Below the pieces are notes generated by a model. That model saw only the letters and a program-made list of their open reading frames with translations. It ran no database searches and was not told the origin of the DNA. From Caulobacter sp. 602-1 (GTDB taxonomy: Bacteria; Pseudomonadota; Alphaproteobacteria; Caulobacterales; Caulobacteraceae), in NCBI RefSeq assembly GCF_003931565.1, contig NZ_RRYI01000009.1, forward strand, positions 110,089 to 174,088: a stretch of DNA of 64,000 nt, written 5' to 3'. Position 1 is the first letter of the stretch, and the number at the start of each line of letters is the position of its first letter. A program made the position numbers and the translations under genes. This document shows, one piece after another, positions 16,057 to 25,389 of the stretch.

Positions 16057-16746
16057 CTATTTTCCGTATCGCATCCGAGCCAGGGCCGAGACCATCTCGC
16101 TGGCCAGATCCATTGGCTTGAGACCCGCCTTCCACTTCTCGAAGGCCATGACGTTGTCGATGCGCGCATCCAGGTGCGACAGCGCCGAGGCGCGGCCAGA
16201 GGCCATGTCGACCGCCAGTGTCGAGATCAGGACGCCCGAGAGAATCGCCCGCTTCGAATAGTGGTTCTCGTCGGTCGCCACATCGCCGGCCCACCGCCAG
16301 ATCACGTCGGCCGACTGCCAGGTCAGCCGCAGGGCCAGCGGCAGGTTGGTGGGAAAAGCCATGAAGGCGGCCAGCGGGCGCAGCACATCGGCATTCTCCT
16401 GGGCCGCGTCGAGGCGGGCGATGACGCCCTCGCGAATCCTCTGGCGTATCTTCAACGCGGCCAGATCGAACGTTCGCAACTTGCCTAGCGCGACCGCGTC
16501 ATGGCGTCGCGACAGCAGGGCGGCCAGGTCGCGCGGGCCTTCGGGCAGCAGGAGCTGGCCCTCGGCGTCGCTGAAACCCGCCGCCGCAAGGGCGCGACTG
16601 ACCAGACCGGCGTTCCAGCCGGCCCTCGGGGCCAGGCGAAGGGCCTCGTCCAGCACGCGCTGCTCGGCGGCGTCGGCCCACGAAGAAGCCGTTTGATCGG
16701 AAGCTTGGCCGGCGGTCTCGCCGGAGGTCTGAGCGGTTTGCATCAT
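16057..16746 (-). CDS. COQ9 family protein
   Basis: 229-residue protein with the COQ9 signatures (LRLAPRAGWNAGLVSRALAAAGFS near the N-terminus, HYSKRAILSGVLISTL and the tail KWKAGLKP). COQ9 relatives bind lipids or quinone intermediates and help ubiquinone synthesis. An N-terminal polar stretch of about 22 residues precedes the domain. Convergent with rcdA, divergent from rpsU. Confidence 0.85.
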   Translation of the reverse strand: MMQTAQTSGETAGQASDQTASSWADAAEQRVLDEALRLAPRAGWNAGLVSRALAAAGFSDAEGQLLLPEGPRDLAALLSRRHDAVALGKLRTFDLAALKIRQRIREGVIARLDAAQENADVLRPLAAFMAFPTNLPLALRLTWQSADVIWRWAGDVATDENHYSKRAILSGVLISTLAVDMASGRASALSHLDARIDNVMAFEKWKAGLKPMDLASEMVSALARMRYGK

Positions 16747-16928
16747 GAATCCGAGTCTATACCGGTGTTTAGGCCGCGTCGCGCATGGACAGCGGCCCTT
16801 CGCTCTGCTATCAGCCCCGCCTCATCGCCTGGGAGAACCCCTCTCAGGTTACCCGGTTTTGTTCGCCCGCCCGGCCCCTCAAGAGGGACTTGGGAATATT
16901 GGTCGGGCTGTCGAATGGAGAGATACCC

Positions 16929-17165
16929 CTGGTCCAGATTTTCGTCCGCGACAACAACGTCGATCAGGCCCTGAAGGCTCTGAAGAAGAAGATGCAACGC
17001 GAAGGCTCGTTCCGCGAAATGAAGCGGCACGTGCACTATGAGAAGCCGTCGGAAAAGCGCGCGCGCCAAAAGGCCGAAGCCGTCCGTCGCGCCCGCAAGC
17101 TGGCCCGCAAGCGCGCCCAGCGCGAAGGCCTGCTGCCGATGCCGAAGAAGCCGGCTGGTCGTTAA
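16929..17165 (+). CDS. rpsU: 30S ribosomal protein S21, probable CTG start
   Basis: 78-residue S21 (VQIFVRDNNVDQALKALKKK ... GLLPMPKKPAGR). The family begins immediately before VQIFVRDNN, and there the codon is CTG (16929-16931), with GGAG 8 bases upstream (16917-16920). No ATG, GTG or TTG lies at the conserved start; in-frame TTGs at 16890 and 16899 or an ATG at 16785 would add 10 to 48 residues foreign to S21. TTG at 16899, with AGAGGGA about 10 bases upstream, is the main alternative. Followed by a strong terminator. Confidence 0.88.
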   Translation: MVQIFVRDNNVDQALKALKKKMQREGSFREMKRHVHYEKPSEKRARQKAEAVRRARKLARKRAQREGLLPMPKKPAGR

Positions 17166-17194
17166 GACCAGGCCTCTTCAGCTTCGAAGATTTC

Positions 17195-17232
17195 GAAAGC
17201 CGCGCGGCGATCCGCGCGGCTTTCGTCGTTTT
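17195..17232 (+). terminator. Intrinsic terminator after rpsU
   Basis: Perfect 13-bp stem GAAAGCCGCGCGG (17195-17207) with its complement at 17212-17224, a 4-base loop CGAT, then GTCGTTTT. It ends rpsU and lies just before the convergent ABC permease stop. Confidence 0.85.
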
Positions 17233-17244
17233 GGGGTCCAGGTC

Positions 17245-18675
17245 CTACCCCGCCTGCTTCCTCAGGATCAGGCCGATCAGGGTCTTCAGGTTCACCTTTC
17301 CCGTCGCCAAGGCCCCCACATGGAAGGCGCGCGTCGAGAAGGCGATGATCGCCGCCACGGTCGCGGCCATCAGAACCGTGGTCCCGACCACCTGGACCAG
17401 CGGCGGATCACTGGCGATGCGCGCCGGCATCAGGAACGGCGTGAAGGGCGGAAACCAGGACAGTGCGCTCAGGATCGGCGCGTCTGGCGAGCGGATGGCC
17501 TGGCTCATGAACACCACCGGAATGGTCATCACCATCATGATCGGCCCCAGCAGGGTCTGGGCGTCGCGCTGGCTCTCGCAGAAGGCCCCGATGCCCGCGA
17601 ACAGCGCCGCGTACATCAGATAGCCGCCGACCAGATAGGCGCCGAAATAGAACACCAGGCCCTTGCCCAGCAGCACGGCCGCGAGGTCTCCGGCCAGTCC
17701 GGGCGCGAAGTTGATCAGGGCCAGCCAGCCGGCCATGGCCCAGATTCCCAGCACGGTCAGGGTCAGGCCCGCCACGCCCAGGATCTTGCCGCCCATGATC
17801 TCGGGCACGGAGGCCGACGACAGCAGCACCTCGAGGATCTTGGATGACTTTTCCTCGATCACGCTGTTGAGCAGGATGCTGGCCCCGGTCAGCACCATCG
17901 ACCACAGCAGCATCCCGGCCGCGAAGCCGACAATGGCTGGCAGACGGTCGCGCAGACTGACCTTCTCGCCCGAAGCGGCCTTGGGCGACAGGCTGTTGAA
18001 GGCCGGCTTGAGACCGTCCGCGGCCTTCAGAACCTGGGCCGAGACCCCGGCGCGGGCCAGGGCGCGCTCGCGCATGAGTCCGCTCACGGCCTGGCGCAGG
18101 TCGTTCTCCAGCACTGGCGCGCCTAGATTGCGGCTCCACAGGTCCATGACGACGGCGTCGTCGCGACCGCTGAGGATCAGCACCGAATCGAGACGCTTGT
18201 CGGCGACGTCGCGACGCGCGACCAGCCCCGCCTCACGCGGCGTCGCTGCGGCCTGGGCCTGGGGAGACGCCGGCAGGACGATCGCCTTGGCGCGCGGCGG
18301 CTTGAAGCGCGCCGCGGCGGTTGGGTTGAAGGCGGCCAGGGCCTCCCGTCCCGCCGCCTCGCCGCCCTTGGCCTGGGCCTTGCCGACCGCCTCCTGGGCC
18401 TTGGGACCGGCCGCCGACAGGGCCGCCGCGCGGAGGGCGCGGGCCGAGGCGCGGCTCTGGTCCTCGACGATCGCCTTGGCGACGGCGGGCCCCAGGTTCT
18501 GGCCCGTCAGATCGATGATGGCCAGTCGTTCGGGCTTGGCGGTCTTCATCATCATCAGGGGCGCGGTGGCGCTGACGCCGATGACCAGCGGCAGGGCGAT
18601 GATCGACAGCCAGAAGCCGACGGTGCGGACATAGGCCAGGTATTCCCGGCGGGCGATCTTCAGCAGGCGGCTCAT
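17245..18675 (-). CDS. ABC-2 exporter permease, NatB-like
   Basis: 476-residue permease with one N-terminal helix (about residues 20-42), a large extracytoplasmic domain, and five to six helices in the C-terminal half, the layout of NatB (sodium or drug efflux) permeases. EKSSKILEVLLSSASVPEIMGGKILG is the family's cytoplasmic coupling region. Its ATG overlaps the ATPase stop (ATGA), so the two proteins are coupled. Substrate unknown. Confidence 0.82.
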   Translation of the reverse strand: MSRLLKIARREYLAYVRTVGFWLSIIALPLVIGVSATAPLMMMKTAKPERLAIIDLTGQNLGPAVAKAIVEDQSRASARALRAAALSAAGPKAQEAVGKAQAKGGEAAGREALAAFNPTAAARFKPPRAKAIVLPASPQAQAAATPREAGLVARRDVADKRLDSVLILSGRDDAVVMDLWSRNLGAPVLENDLRQAVSGLMRERALARAGVSAQVLKAADGLKPAFNSLSPKAASGEKVSLRDRLPAIVGFAAGMLLWSMVLTGASILLNSVIEEKSSKILEVLLSSASVPEIMGGKILGVAGLTLTVLGIWAMAGWLALINFAPGLAGDLAAVLLGKGLVFYFGAYLVGGYLMYAALFAGIGAFCESQRDAQTLLGPIMMVMTIPVVFMSQAIRSPDAPILSALSWFPPFTPFLMPARIASDPPLVQVVGTTVLMAATVAAIIAFSTRAFHVGALATGKVNLKTLIGLILRKQAG

Positions 18676-19589
18676 GCCCGGTCTCCCGTCAGGACGATGA
18701 AGGCGTCATGCAGGCTGGGCTCCTTGAGCTCGAACCGGCGCAGGGCCAGGTCCCGGGCGAAGGCGGCTTTCAGGGCGTCCTGGCCGGCGCTCGTCTCCGG
18801 CAGAACCGCCACGTGACGCCACCCGCCGTCCGGCAGCGGCTCGGACGTCACCGCGCCCAGCCCCGGCAAGGCCATGACCTGCTCGGCCGACAGCTCACCC
18901 TCGAGGACCAGCGCCCGGGGCGCGGCGCGGCGGGCCGTCGCCACGTCGCCGTCGAACACCTTGCGCCCCCGCGCCATCAGCACGACCTTGTCGCAAAGGC
19001 GCTCGGCGTGCTGCATGACGTGGGTGGAAAACAGCACCGTGGCTCCGCGCGCGGCGATGTCGCGGATCATCGTCTCCAGGGCCTGCTGGTTGACGGGATC
19101 GAGACCCGAGAACGGCTCGTCCAGCACCACCAGTTCGGGCTCGTGGGCCAGGGCCGAGATCAGTTGGACCTTCTGGGCCATGCCCTTTGACAGGTCCTTG
19201 ATCGGCCGCTTCATGGCGAAGCCCAGGCCCTGCGCCTCCAGCATCGCCCTGGCCCGCTTGCGGCCCTCGGCCTCCGGCACGCCCTTCAGCCCCGCGAAGA
19301 AGGCGATCGCATCGATCGGGGTCATCCGCTTGTAGAGGCCGCGCTCCTCGGGGAGGAATCCGATCCGCTCATGGACCTTGGTGGCGTCGCCGGCGCCCAG
19401 CACCGTGATCCTGCCCGCGCTGACCGGCAACAGGCCCAGGATCATGCGAATGGTCGAGGTCTTGCCCGCGCCATTGGGGCCCAGGAAGCCGGTGATCCGG
19501 CCGGCGGGGACCTCGAAACTGACGTCCTGGACAGCGTGGAAATCGTCATAGGTCTTGCTGACGCCCTCCAGGCTGACGGCGCTGACCAT
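18672..19589 (-). CDS. ABC transporter ATP-binding protein, NatA-like
   Basis: 305-residue ATPase: Walker A GPNGAGKTS (37-45), signature DLSKGMAQKVQLI, Walker B LVVLDEPFSGLDP and switch histidine in STHVMQHAERL. The C-terminal extension (about 80 residues) is typical of NatA. It forms an exporter with the overlapping permease. Confidence 0.87.
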   Translation of the reverse strand: MVSAVSLEGVSKTYDDFHAVQDVSFEVPAGRITGFLGPNGAGKTSTIRMILGLLPVSAGRITVLGAGDATKVHERIGFLPEERGLYKRMTPIDAIAFFAGLKGVPEAEGRKRARAMLEAQGLGFAMKRPIKDLSKGMAQKVQLISALAHEPELVVLDEPFSGLDPVNQQALETMIRDIAARGATVLFSTHVMQHAERLCDKVVLMARGRKVFDGDVATARRAAPRALVLEGELSAEQVMALPGLGAVTSEPLPDGGWRHVAVLPETSAGQDALKAAFARDLALRRFELKEPSLHDAFIVLTGDRA

Positions 19590-19627
19590 GATGACGACCT
19601 CCCCGAATCGACTTCGTGGAAGTTGTA

Positions 19628-20584
19628 TCAGCCCTTCTGGCGAGCGTCGGCCACGAAGGCGACGGCCCGGACGATATGGTCGGCGAAGCGGCGGCCGATC
19701 AGCAGGGTGTGGGTGGCGGCCTCGACGTGGTCGATCATGCCATGCTGGGAGGCGCGGGCCGGGGCGGCCTGCAGGTCCTTCCAGCTTTCACGCCCCTTCA
19801 CAGGTCCGGCGGTCAGCACGGCGACCGGCCACTTCGGATCATAGGCCGGCTGCTCGCCGGCCTGCTGCGAGGCCTCATGCCACAGTCCGACCTCCTCGGC
19901 GGAGGTGCGGTTGTGGCGGCCATTGGCGAAGGCCCAGCCCTTCTCGGCCTTGGCGGCTGGAGGCAGGTCGATCTTGTCGCCCAGGCGGGTGTGCACCAGC
20001 GGCTTGTAGAGGCCGATCGAAGCGCCGCGCGCGGCCCATTTGGAGATGCTGGCGAAGGCCTCGATGAAGCCCTTCATGCGTGGGTTCTGGGCGGCCTCGG
20101 GCGTAGCGGCGTCGATCAGCACGAGGCCGGCGATCTTGTCCGGATTGCGCCCGGCGTACTGGCGCAGGCGCAGGCCGGCCATCGAGTGGCCGACCAGGAT
20201 GTAGGGGCCCGGCTCGCCCGAGGCGGCGACCAGCTTCTCGAAGTCGGCGACAATGGCGATGCCGTCGCGCGGGCTGGGGCCCTTCGGCGAATAGCCCATG
20301 CCGGCGCGGTCATAGGCGCATGACCGCCAGCCAGCGGCGGTCAGGGCCTCCTGCGCGGCGCCCCAGTCGGCGGCGAAGCCGAAGGCGCCGGCCTCCAGCC
20401 AGACCACCGGGCGGTCGCTTCGAGGCCCCTCGCAGACCAGCCGCAGCTTGCGTCCAGGCTCGATCTCGACCAGTTGGCCGCGCGGCTTGGTCGCCCCCGA
20501 GGCGCTCATCAGCCCGCCGACCGCGACATAGGATAAGAGCAGGAGCGCGAAGCCCGCGACGCCACGGCCGAGAAACTGGATCAT
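19628..20584 (-). CDS. Membrane-anchored alpha/beta hydrolase
   Basis: 318-residue alpha/beta hydrolase with an N-terminal hydrophobic segment (residues 5-27) that is either a signal anchor or an uncleaved signal peptide. Nucleophile motif VGHSMAG (Ser134); the region AYDRAGMGYSP fits the oxyanion side and the C-terminal HVEAATHTLLI holds a likely catalytic histidine. Substrate unknown. It lies 38 bp after the ABC genes on the same strand but shows no obvious link. Confidence 0.75.
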   Translation of the reverse strand: MIQFLGRGVAGFALLLLSYVAVGGLMSASGATKPRGQLVEIEPGRKLRLVCEGPRSDRPVVWLEAGAFGFAADWGAAQEALTAAGWRSCAYDRAGMGYSPKGPSPRDGIAIVADFEKLVAASGEPGPYILVGHSMAGLRLRQYAGRNPDKIAGLVLIDAATPEAAQNPRMKGFIEAFASISKWAARGASIGLYKPLVHTRLGDKIDLPPAAKAEKGWAFANGRHNRTSAEEVGLWHEASQQAGEQPAYDPKWPVAVLTAGPVKGRESWKDLQAAPARASQHGMIDHVEAATHTLLIGRRFADHIVRAVAFVADARQKG

Positions 20585-20645
20585 GGCGTTCTATGTAGTA
20601 ACGCTTTGTGACGCGTCGAGAACACGATGCTCTCTGAGCGGAGTT

Positions 20646-21455
20646 TTATCCCGCGACGCTGGGAATCGAGCCGCCGACCACCGGGATCGTGGCGCGCACG
20701 CGCCCGCCCTTGACGCGGGTGACGGTGATCCCGTTCTTGCCGGCCTGGGTCACGCCCTTCGGCCACTTGGAGACGGTGGCGAGGCGCACTTTCCTGGACA
20801 CCCGACTGGCGGCCTTCAGCGGCAGGTCGTCAGCCTCAGCGAAGCTGCGTCCCAGGAAGAAGCTGGGGTTGAGAGCCTTGTCGCCGTTGCGGATCTCGAA
20901 ATGCAGGTGCGAACCGGTGGAGCGGCCCGAATTGCCGACATAGGCGACGGTCTCGCCGCGACGCAGATAGACGCCGCGCTTGACGCCCTTCGCCGGGCCG
21001 GCGAGGTGGGCGTACATCGTGGTCAGCCCGCCCTTGTGCATGACCTGGACATAACGGCCGTAGGTCGGCGACAGGCCCGTGGCCTTGACCACGCCGTCGG
21101 CCGCGACCTTGACCGCCGCGCCGCTGGGAGCGGCGATATCGACGCCCTGATGCAGGCGACCATTCTCTTCCCAGGGCAGTTGGCGCAGGCCGAACGGCGA
21201 GTTGACGACCCGGCCGGGCAGCGGCGCGTCGAACCGGTAGGCTGGCGGAGGGGGTTCTGCTGCCGGCTCCTCCTCGACGGTCGGCGCGGTGGGAACGATG
21301 GCGGGCTTCGGATTCGAGACGGGGGCCGCACGGGACACCCACTCGCCCAGCGCCGCCGCGCCGTTCAGCGCCCCCGCCATCGCCGCGACGCCCAGCATGG
21401 TGAAGAAGGCGACGCGCGCGTGCGGCGACTGAACAACCAGGCTCTTGGGGATCAA
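20646..21455 (-). CDS. M23 family metallopeptidase (LytM domain)
   Basis: 269-residue envelope protein. One hydrophobic segment (about residues 15-38), a proline-rich linker, then an M23 domain with all catalytic residues: His102 and Asp106 in HQGVDIA, His150, and HLH at 183-185. The C-terminal extension of about 60 residues is basic. Expected to cut peptidoglycan cross-bridges in the periplasm or to act near a divisome amidase; the intact zinc site argues for an active enzyme. Confidence 0.85.
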   Translation of the reverse strand: MIPKSLVVQSPHARVAFFTMLGVAAMAGALNGAAALGEWVSRAAPVSNPKPAIVPTAPTVEEEPAAEPPPPAYRFDAPLPGRVVNSPFGLRQLPWEENGRLHQGVDIAAPSGAAVKVAADGVVKATGLSPTYGRYVQVMHKGGLTTMYAHLAGPAKGVKRGVYLRRGETVAYVGNSGRSTGSHLHFEIRNGDKALNPSFFLGRSFAEADDLPLKAASRVSRKVRLATVSKWPKGVTQAGKNGITVTRVKGGRVRATIPVVGGSIPSVAG

Positions 21456-21800
21456 ACCGCTTTCCTCTCGGACATTCGGTCAAGAAGAGGACCGCGCCTC
21501 GCGCGTCTAGCTCTCATGCTTGACCTTTCGGGATGGTGAATGGCCGGGGTGTATGAATGTCGCATGGGGCGAAAACAGGGCGCGGCTTAACCATTCGCTT
21601 ACCATGCCGCGATCGCATCGACATTCAATCAACAAGCGTCATGTAATCGTAAAATATTACAGAAACTTCATTTCATTAAACTCAGGACACTTCTTTAATT
21701 GCACGTCATGAATGAGACGTAACGAGACTTCGCGAGCCCTCGGCAATAAACAGTATTCATCGGCGCAGCGAATAGCGCCCAGCCAGAGGGAATACTTCAA
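21456..21800. other. Intergenic region, divergent promoters, no gene seen
   Basis: 345 bp between the M23 gene (minus) and urcA (plus). It is distinctly A+T-richer than its surroundings in 21630-21710 (runs such as TAAAATATTAC). I see no ORF with coding character. A CtrA-like pair (TTAA-N8-TTAC near 21589) has the wrong spacing. Confidence 0.6.
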
Positions 21801-22157
21801 ATGCGCAAGTTCATCATGAGCCTGACCACCGTCGCCAGCCTGAGCCTCGCCGCCGTGCCGGTGCTGGGCCTGACCCAAGCCGCCAACGCCGCCGAGCGCG
21901 AACCGGTCGTCACCGTCTCGTTCGCCGACCTGGACCTGTCGAGCCCGTCGCAAGCCGCGATCTTCAAGGCCCGCATCGACACCGCCGGTCAGGCCCTGTG
22001 CCACGCCAAGCAACGCAGCAGCCAAGGCCTGGAGGTTTCGCTGGGCGCCTGTGTCGCCGACGTCCATCGCGAAGTGAACGCTCAACTGCCCAAGCAGCAA
22101 CGCAAGGCCCTGGCCTTCGCCGCCCGCAGCAACGCGGTCGAGCTGGCCGCCAAGTGA
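21801..22157 (+). CDS. UrcA family periplasmic protein
   Basis: 118-residue secreted protein with a signal peptide (cleavage near residue 30, after QAANA) and the UrcA-family core (VSFADLDLSSPSQAAIFKARI ... CHAKQ). Two cysteines in the mature part could form a disulphide. The family is frequent in Caulobacterales and sphingomonads; function unknown. A terminator follows. Confidence 0.8.
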   Translation: MRKFIMSLTTVASLSLAAVPVLGLTQAANAAEREPVVTVSFADLDLSSPSQAAIFKARIDTAGQALCHAKQRSSQGLEVSLGACVADVHREVNAQLPKQQRKALAFAARSNAVELAAK

Positions 22158-22206
22158 GCTTGAGCACGACCAACCAAAACACCCACTCCCCCACACCCCG
22201 CGACAG

Positions 22207-22236
22207 AGGCTCCAGGTAACCCTGGGGCCTTTGTTT
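22207..22236 (+). terminator. Intrinsic terminator after urcA
   Basis: 10-bp stem AGGCTCCAGG (22207-22216) / CCTGGGGCCT (22221-22230) with one G-T pair and a TAAC loop, followed by TTGTTT. Confidence 0.75.
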
Positions 22237-22263
22237 CGTTCGGAAACCGGAAAGAGCGCGCAC

Positions 22264-22295
22264 GAAAAAGGCCCCAGCGTCACCGCCAGGGCCTT
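22264..22295 (-). terminator. Intrinsic terminator after pntB
   Basis: On the minus strand, AAGGCCC pairs with GGGCCTT, extended by GCG/CGC across a 2-base mismatch, and is followed by TTTTTCG. It lies 24 bp after the pntB stop and ends the pnt operon. Confidence 0.75.
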
Positions 22296-22318
22296 CGTCG
22301 TTTCCAACGGTGAGAAGC

Positions 22319-23737
22319 CTAAAGCCCCTTCACGATGCCTTCGACCATCTTCTTGGCGTCGCCGAACAGCATCATGGTGTTGTCGCGGAAGAACAGTTCG
22401 TTCTCGACGCCGGCATAGCCCGAGGCCATGCCGCGCTTGACGAAGAGGACGGTGCGGGCCTTCTCGACGTCCAGGATCGGCATCCCGAAGATGGCGCTGG
22501 TCGGGTCGGTCTTGGCGGCCGGATTGGTGACGTCGTTCGCGCCGATCACGAAGGCCACGTCGGCCGTCGAGAACTCACTGTTGATGTCCTCCAGTTCGAA
22601 GACCTCGTCATAGGGGACATTGGCCTCGGCCAGCAGCACGTTCATGTGGCCCGGCATCCGACCCGCGACGGGGTGGATGGCGTACTTCACCTCGACGCCC
22701 TCCTCCTTCAGCTTGTCGGCCATTTCGCGCAGGGCGTGCTGGGCCTGGGAGACGGCCATGCCGTAGCCCGGGACGATGATGACCTTGCTGGCGTTCTTCA
22801 TGATGAAGGCCGCGTCGTCGGCGCTGCCCTGCTTGACGGGACGGCTCTCGACCTTGCCGCCCGGGCCGGCCGCCGCGGCGTCGGCGCCGAAGCCGCCCAG
22901 GATCACCGAGACGAACGAGCGGTTCATGCCCTTGCACATGATGTAGGACAGGATCGCGCCCGACGACCCGACGAGCGCGCCGGTGATGATCAGGGTGGTG
23001 TTTTCCAGCGTGAAGCCCAGGGCCGCCGCCGCCCAGCCCGAGTAGCTGTTCAGCATCGACACGACGACGGGCATGTCCGCGCCGCCGATCGGGATGATCA
23101 GGGTGACGCCGATCAGCAGGGACAGGGCGAAGATGCCCCAGAAGGCCCAGATGGCCGCGCCGCCGCTGACCACCAGCACCACGACCAGGGCCACGATGGC
23201 CAGGGCGATGACGATGTTCAGCAGGTGACGGGCCGGCAGCAGGATCGGCGCGCCGCCCATGTTGCCGTTCAGCTTGGCGAAGGCGATGACCGAACCGGTG
23301 AAGGTGATGGCGCCGATCGCCAGGCCCAGCGAAAGCTCGATCAGGCTGTTCAAGTGGATGGCGCCGTCCTCGCCCACGATGCCGTAGGCGGCGGGCGTAT
23401 AGATGGCGGCCACAGCCACGAGGCAGGCGGCCATGCCGACCAGCGAGTGGAAGGCGGCGACCAGCTGCGGCATCGAGGTCATGGCGACCTTGCGGGCGAT
23501 GACCGCCCCAACGGCGCCCCCGACGGCGACGCCGCCCAGGATCAGGCCCAGGGTCACGACGTCCAGCGCGCCCTGGCTCCACAGGGTGGCCAGGGTGGTG
23601 CCAACGGCGATGGCCATGCCGATCATGCCGTTACGGTTGCCCGTCTGGCTGGTCACGGGACTGGAAAGGCCACGCAGCGCGAGGATGAACAGCACCCCGG
23701 AGACGATGTAGAGAATGGCGGCGAGATTGGCGTTCAT
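22319..23737 (-). CDS. pntB: NAD(P) transhydrogenase subunit beta
   Basis: 472-residue PntB: about nine membrane helices (residues 1-270) followed by the NADP-binding domain (VPGYGMAVSQAQH, KYAIHPVAGRMPGHMNVLLAEA, FVIGANDVTNPAA). With PntA1 and PntA2 it couples hydride transfer from NADH to NADP+ to proton flow across the inner membrane, supplying NADPH. Last gene of the operon pntA1-pntA2-pntB. Confidence 0.95.
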   Translation of the reverse strand: MNANLAAILYIVSGVLFILALRGLSSPVTSQTGNRNGMIGMAIAVGTTLATLWSQGALDVVTLGLILGGVAVGGAVGAVIARKVAMTSMPQLVAAFHSLVGMAACLVAVAAIYTPAAYGIVGEDGAIHLNSLIELSLGLAIGAITFTGSVIAFAKLNGNMGGAPILLPARHLLNIVIALAIVALVVVLVVSGGAAIWAFWGIFALSLLIGVTLIIPIGGADMPVVVSMLNSYSGWAAAALGFTLENTTLIITGALVGSSGAILSYIMCKGMNRSFVSVILGGFGADAAAAGPGGKVESRPVKQGSADDAAFIMKNASKVIIVPGYGMAVSQAQHALREMADKLKEEGVEVKYAIHPVAGRMPGHMNVLLAEANVPYDEVFELEDINSEFSTADVAFVIGANDVTNPAAKTDPTSAIFGMPILDVEKARTVLFVKRGMASGYAGVENELFFRDNTMMLFGDAKKMVEGIVKGL

Positions 23738-23765
23738 GATGTGATTTCCCCCTGATCCCGTCCGC

Positions 23766-24101
23766 TCACTTCTTCTCTTTCTTCTTGTACATCGCCAGCA
23801 TGCGCTGGGTGACCAAGAAGCCGCCGAAGATGTTGACCGCCGCGAAGGCCGCGGCGAGCGTGCCGGCCCCCTTGGAGATCCAGGTCGAGCCGGCGACGGC
23901 GCCGCCGGCCAGGTCGCTGTTGGCGCCGTGGGCCGCGGCGGCCAGCAGGGCGCCGACGATGATCACCGACGAGATGGCGTTGGTGACGGCCATCAGCGGC
24001 GTGTGCAGCGCGGGCGTCACGCTCCAGACGACGTAGTAGCCCACGAAGATGGCGAGCACGAAGATCGCCAGACGGAACACGGTGGGGTCGACGGCTTCCA
24101 T
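23766..24101 (-). CDS. NAD(P) transhydrogenase subunit alpha part 2
   Basis: 111-residue protein with three membrane helices, equivalent to the C-terminal membrane domain of E. coli PntA. In many alphaproteobacteria PntA is split into two genes, as here. It lies between pntA1 and pntB, with 27-28 bp gaps on either side. Confidence 0.92.
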   Translation of the reverse strand: MEAVDPTVFRLAIFVLAIFVGYYVVWSVTPALHTPLMAVTNAISSVIIVGALLAAAAHGANSDLAGGAVAGSTWISKGAGTLAAAFAAVNIFGGFLVTQRMLAMYKKKEKK

Positions 24102-24128
24102 GGGAGCCTCCCTTCTGTTGCTGTGCGC

Positions 24129-25265
24129 TTAGGCGGTCTTCAGGTTCGGGTGGACGATCGCGCCGCCGCGGGTGACGACGGCGGCCCGCAGGATCTCGTC
24201 CTCGAAATTGGGCTCGAACGCGCCCTCCTTCGTCGTGAACAGGGTCGCCAGCGCCACCAGATTGCGGGCGTAGAGCGCGCTGGCGTCCGTGGCGATGCGG
24301 CCGGGCAGGTTGGCGTGGCCGAGGATCTTCACGCCGTTCGACGTGACGACGACCTCGTTCAGCTTGGCGCCCTCGACATTGCCGCCCTGCTCGATGGCCA
24401 GGTCGACCAGGATGGAGCCCGGCTTCATCGACGCCACCTGGGCGGCGCTGACCAACTGCGGCGCGGGACGGCCGGGAATCAGGGCCGTGGTGATGACGAT
24501 GTCCTGCTTGGCGATGTGGCTGGAAACCAGTTCAGCCTGCTTGGCCTGGTATTCCTTGGACATCTCCTTGGCGTAGCCGCCGGCGGTCTGGGCGTTCTTG
24601 AACTCTTCGTCCTCGACGGCCAGGAACTTGGCGCCCAGCGACTCGACCTGTTCCTTGGTGGCCGGACGCACGTCGGTGGCGGTGACCACCGCGCCCAGGC
24701 GGCGGGCCGTGGCGATGGCCTGCAGGCCGGCGACGCCGACCCCCATGATGAAGACCTTGGCCGCGGCGACGGTGCCCGCGGCGGTCATCATCATCGGCAG
24801 GGCCTTGCCGTAGGCCTCCGCGCCCTCGATCACAGCGCGATAGCCGGCGAGGTTGGCCTGGGACGACAACATGTCCATCACCTGCGCGCGGGTGATGCGC
24901 GGAATGAATTCCATGGCGATCGCGGTCGCGCCGGCCTTGGCCAGGGCGTCCAGCGTTTCCTTGTCCTGGTAGGGATTGAGCGCGGCGGCGACGATCGCGC
25001 CGCTCTTCAGGGCCGCGATCTCGGCGGCCTCGGGCGCGCGCACCTTGAACAGAACGTCGGCGTCCTTGAGGGCGTCCTTGGCCGTCTTGGCGATCTTGGC
25101 GCCGGCCGCCTCGTAGTCGGCGTCCGGATAGGACGCGGCCGTCCCCGCCCCCGCCTGGACCACCACCGAGAAGCCGGCGGCGCCGAGCTTCTTGACGGTT
25201 TCAGGCGTGGCCGCGACCCGCGTTTCGTTCGCGCGGGTCTCTTTCGTGACGGCGATAACGGCCAT
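24129..25265 (-). CDS. pntA: NAD(P) transhydrogenase subunit alpha part 1
   Basis: 378-residue NAD-binding part of the transhydrogenase, related to alanine dehydrogenase. Visible: KETRANETRVAATPETV at the N-terminus, the NAD-binding GVGVAGLQAIATARRLGA and the mobile-loop region. GGAGGGG upstream is about 8 bases from the second of two close ATGs (25265) and nearly touches the first (25271), so 25265 is the better start. First gene of the operon. Confidence 0.92.
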   Translation of the reverse strand: MAVIAVTKETRANETRVAATPETVKKLGAAGFSVVVQAGAGTAASYPDADYEAAGAKIAKTAKDALKDADVLFKVRAPEAAEIAALKSGAIVAAALNPYQDKETLDALAKAGATAIAMEFIPRITRAQVMDMLSSQANLAGYRAVIEGAEAYGKALPMMMTAAGTVAAAKVFIMGVGVAGLQAIATARRLGAVVTATDVRPATKEQVESLGAKFLAVEDEEFKNAQTAGGYAKEMSKEYQAKQAELVSSHIAKQDIVITTALIPGRPAPQLVSAAQVASMKPGSILVDLAIEQGGNVEGAKLNEVVVTSNGVKILGHANLPGRIATDASALYARNLVALATLFTTKEGAFEPNFEDEILRAAVVTRGGAIVHPNLKTA

Positions 25266-25389
25266 CGGCATACCCCTCCCCAGAGCGCTGTTTGCTCAGC
25301 AGCATGAGGCGCTCTGTAGGGGATAGTCTTGCCTCTTGTCGAGGCTCAAGACGCAGCTCAGGGAGAAAATATGCCGATGTCCACCGGTG

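Noticed and set aside
21587..21603. CtrA box in front of the M23 gene or urcA (TTAACC...CTTACC)
   Set aside because: The half-sites are 8 bases apart rather than 7, and one is imperfect.
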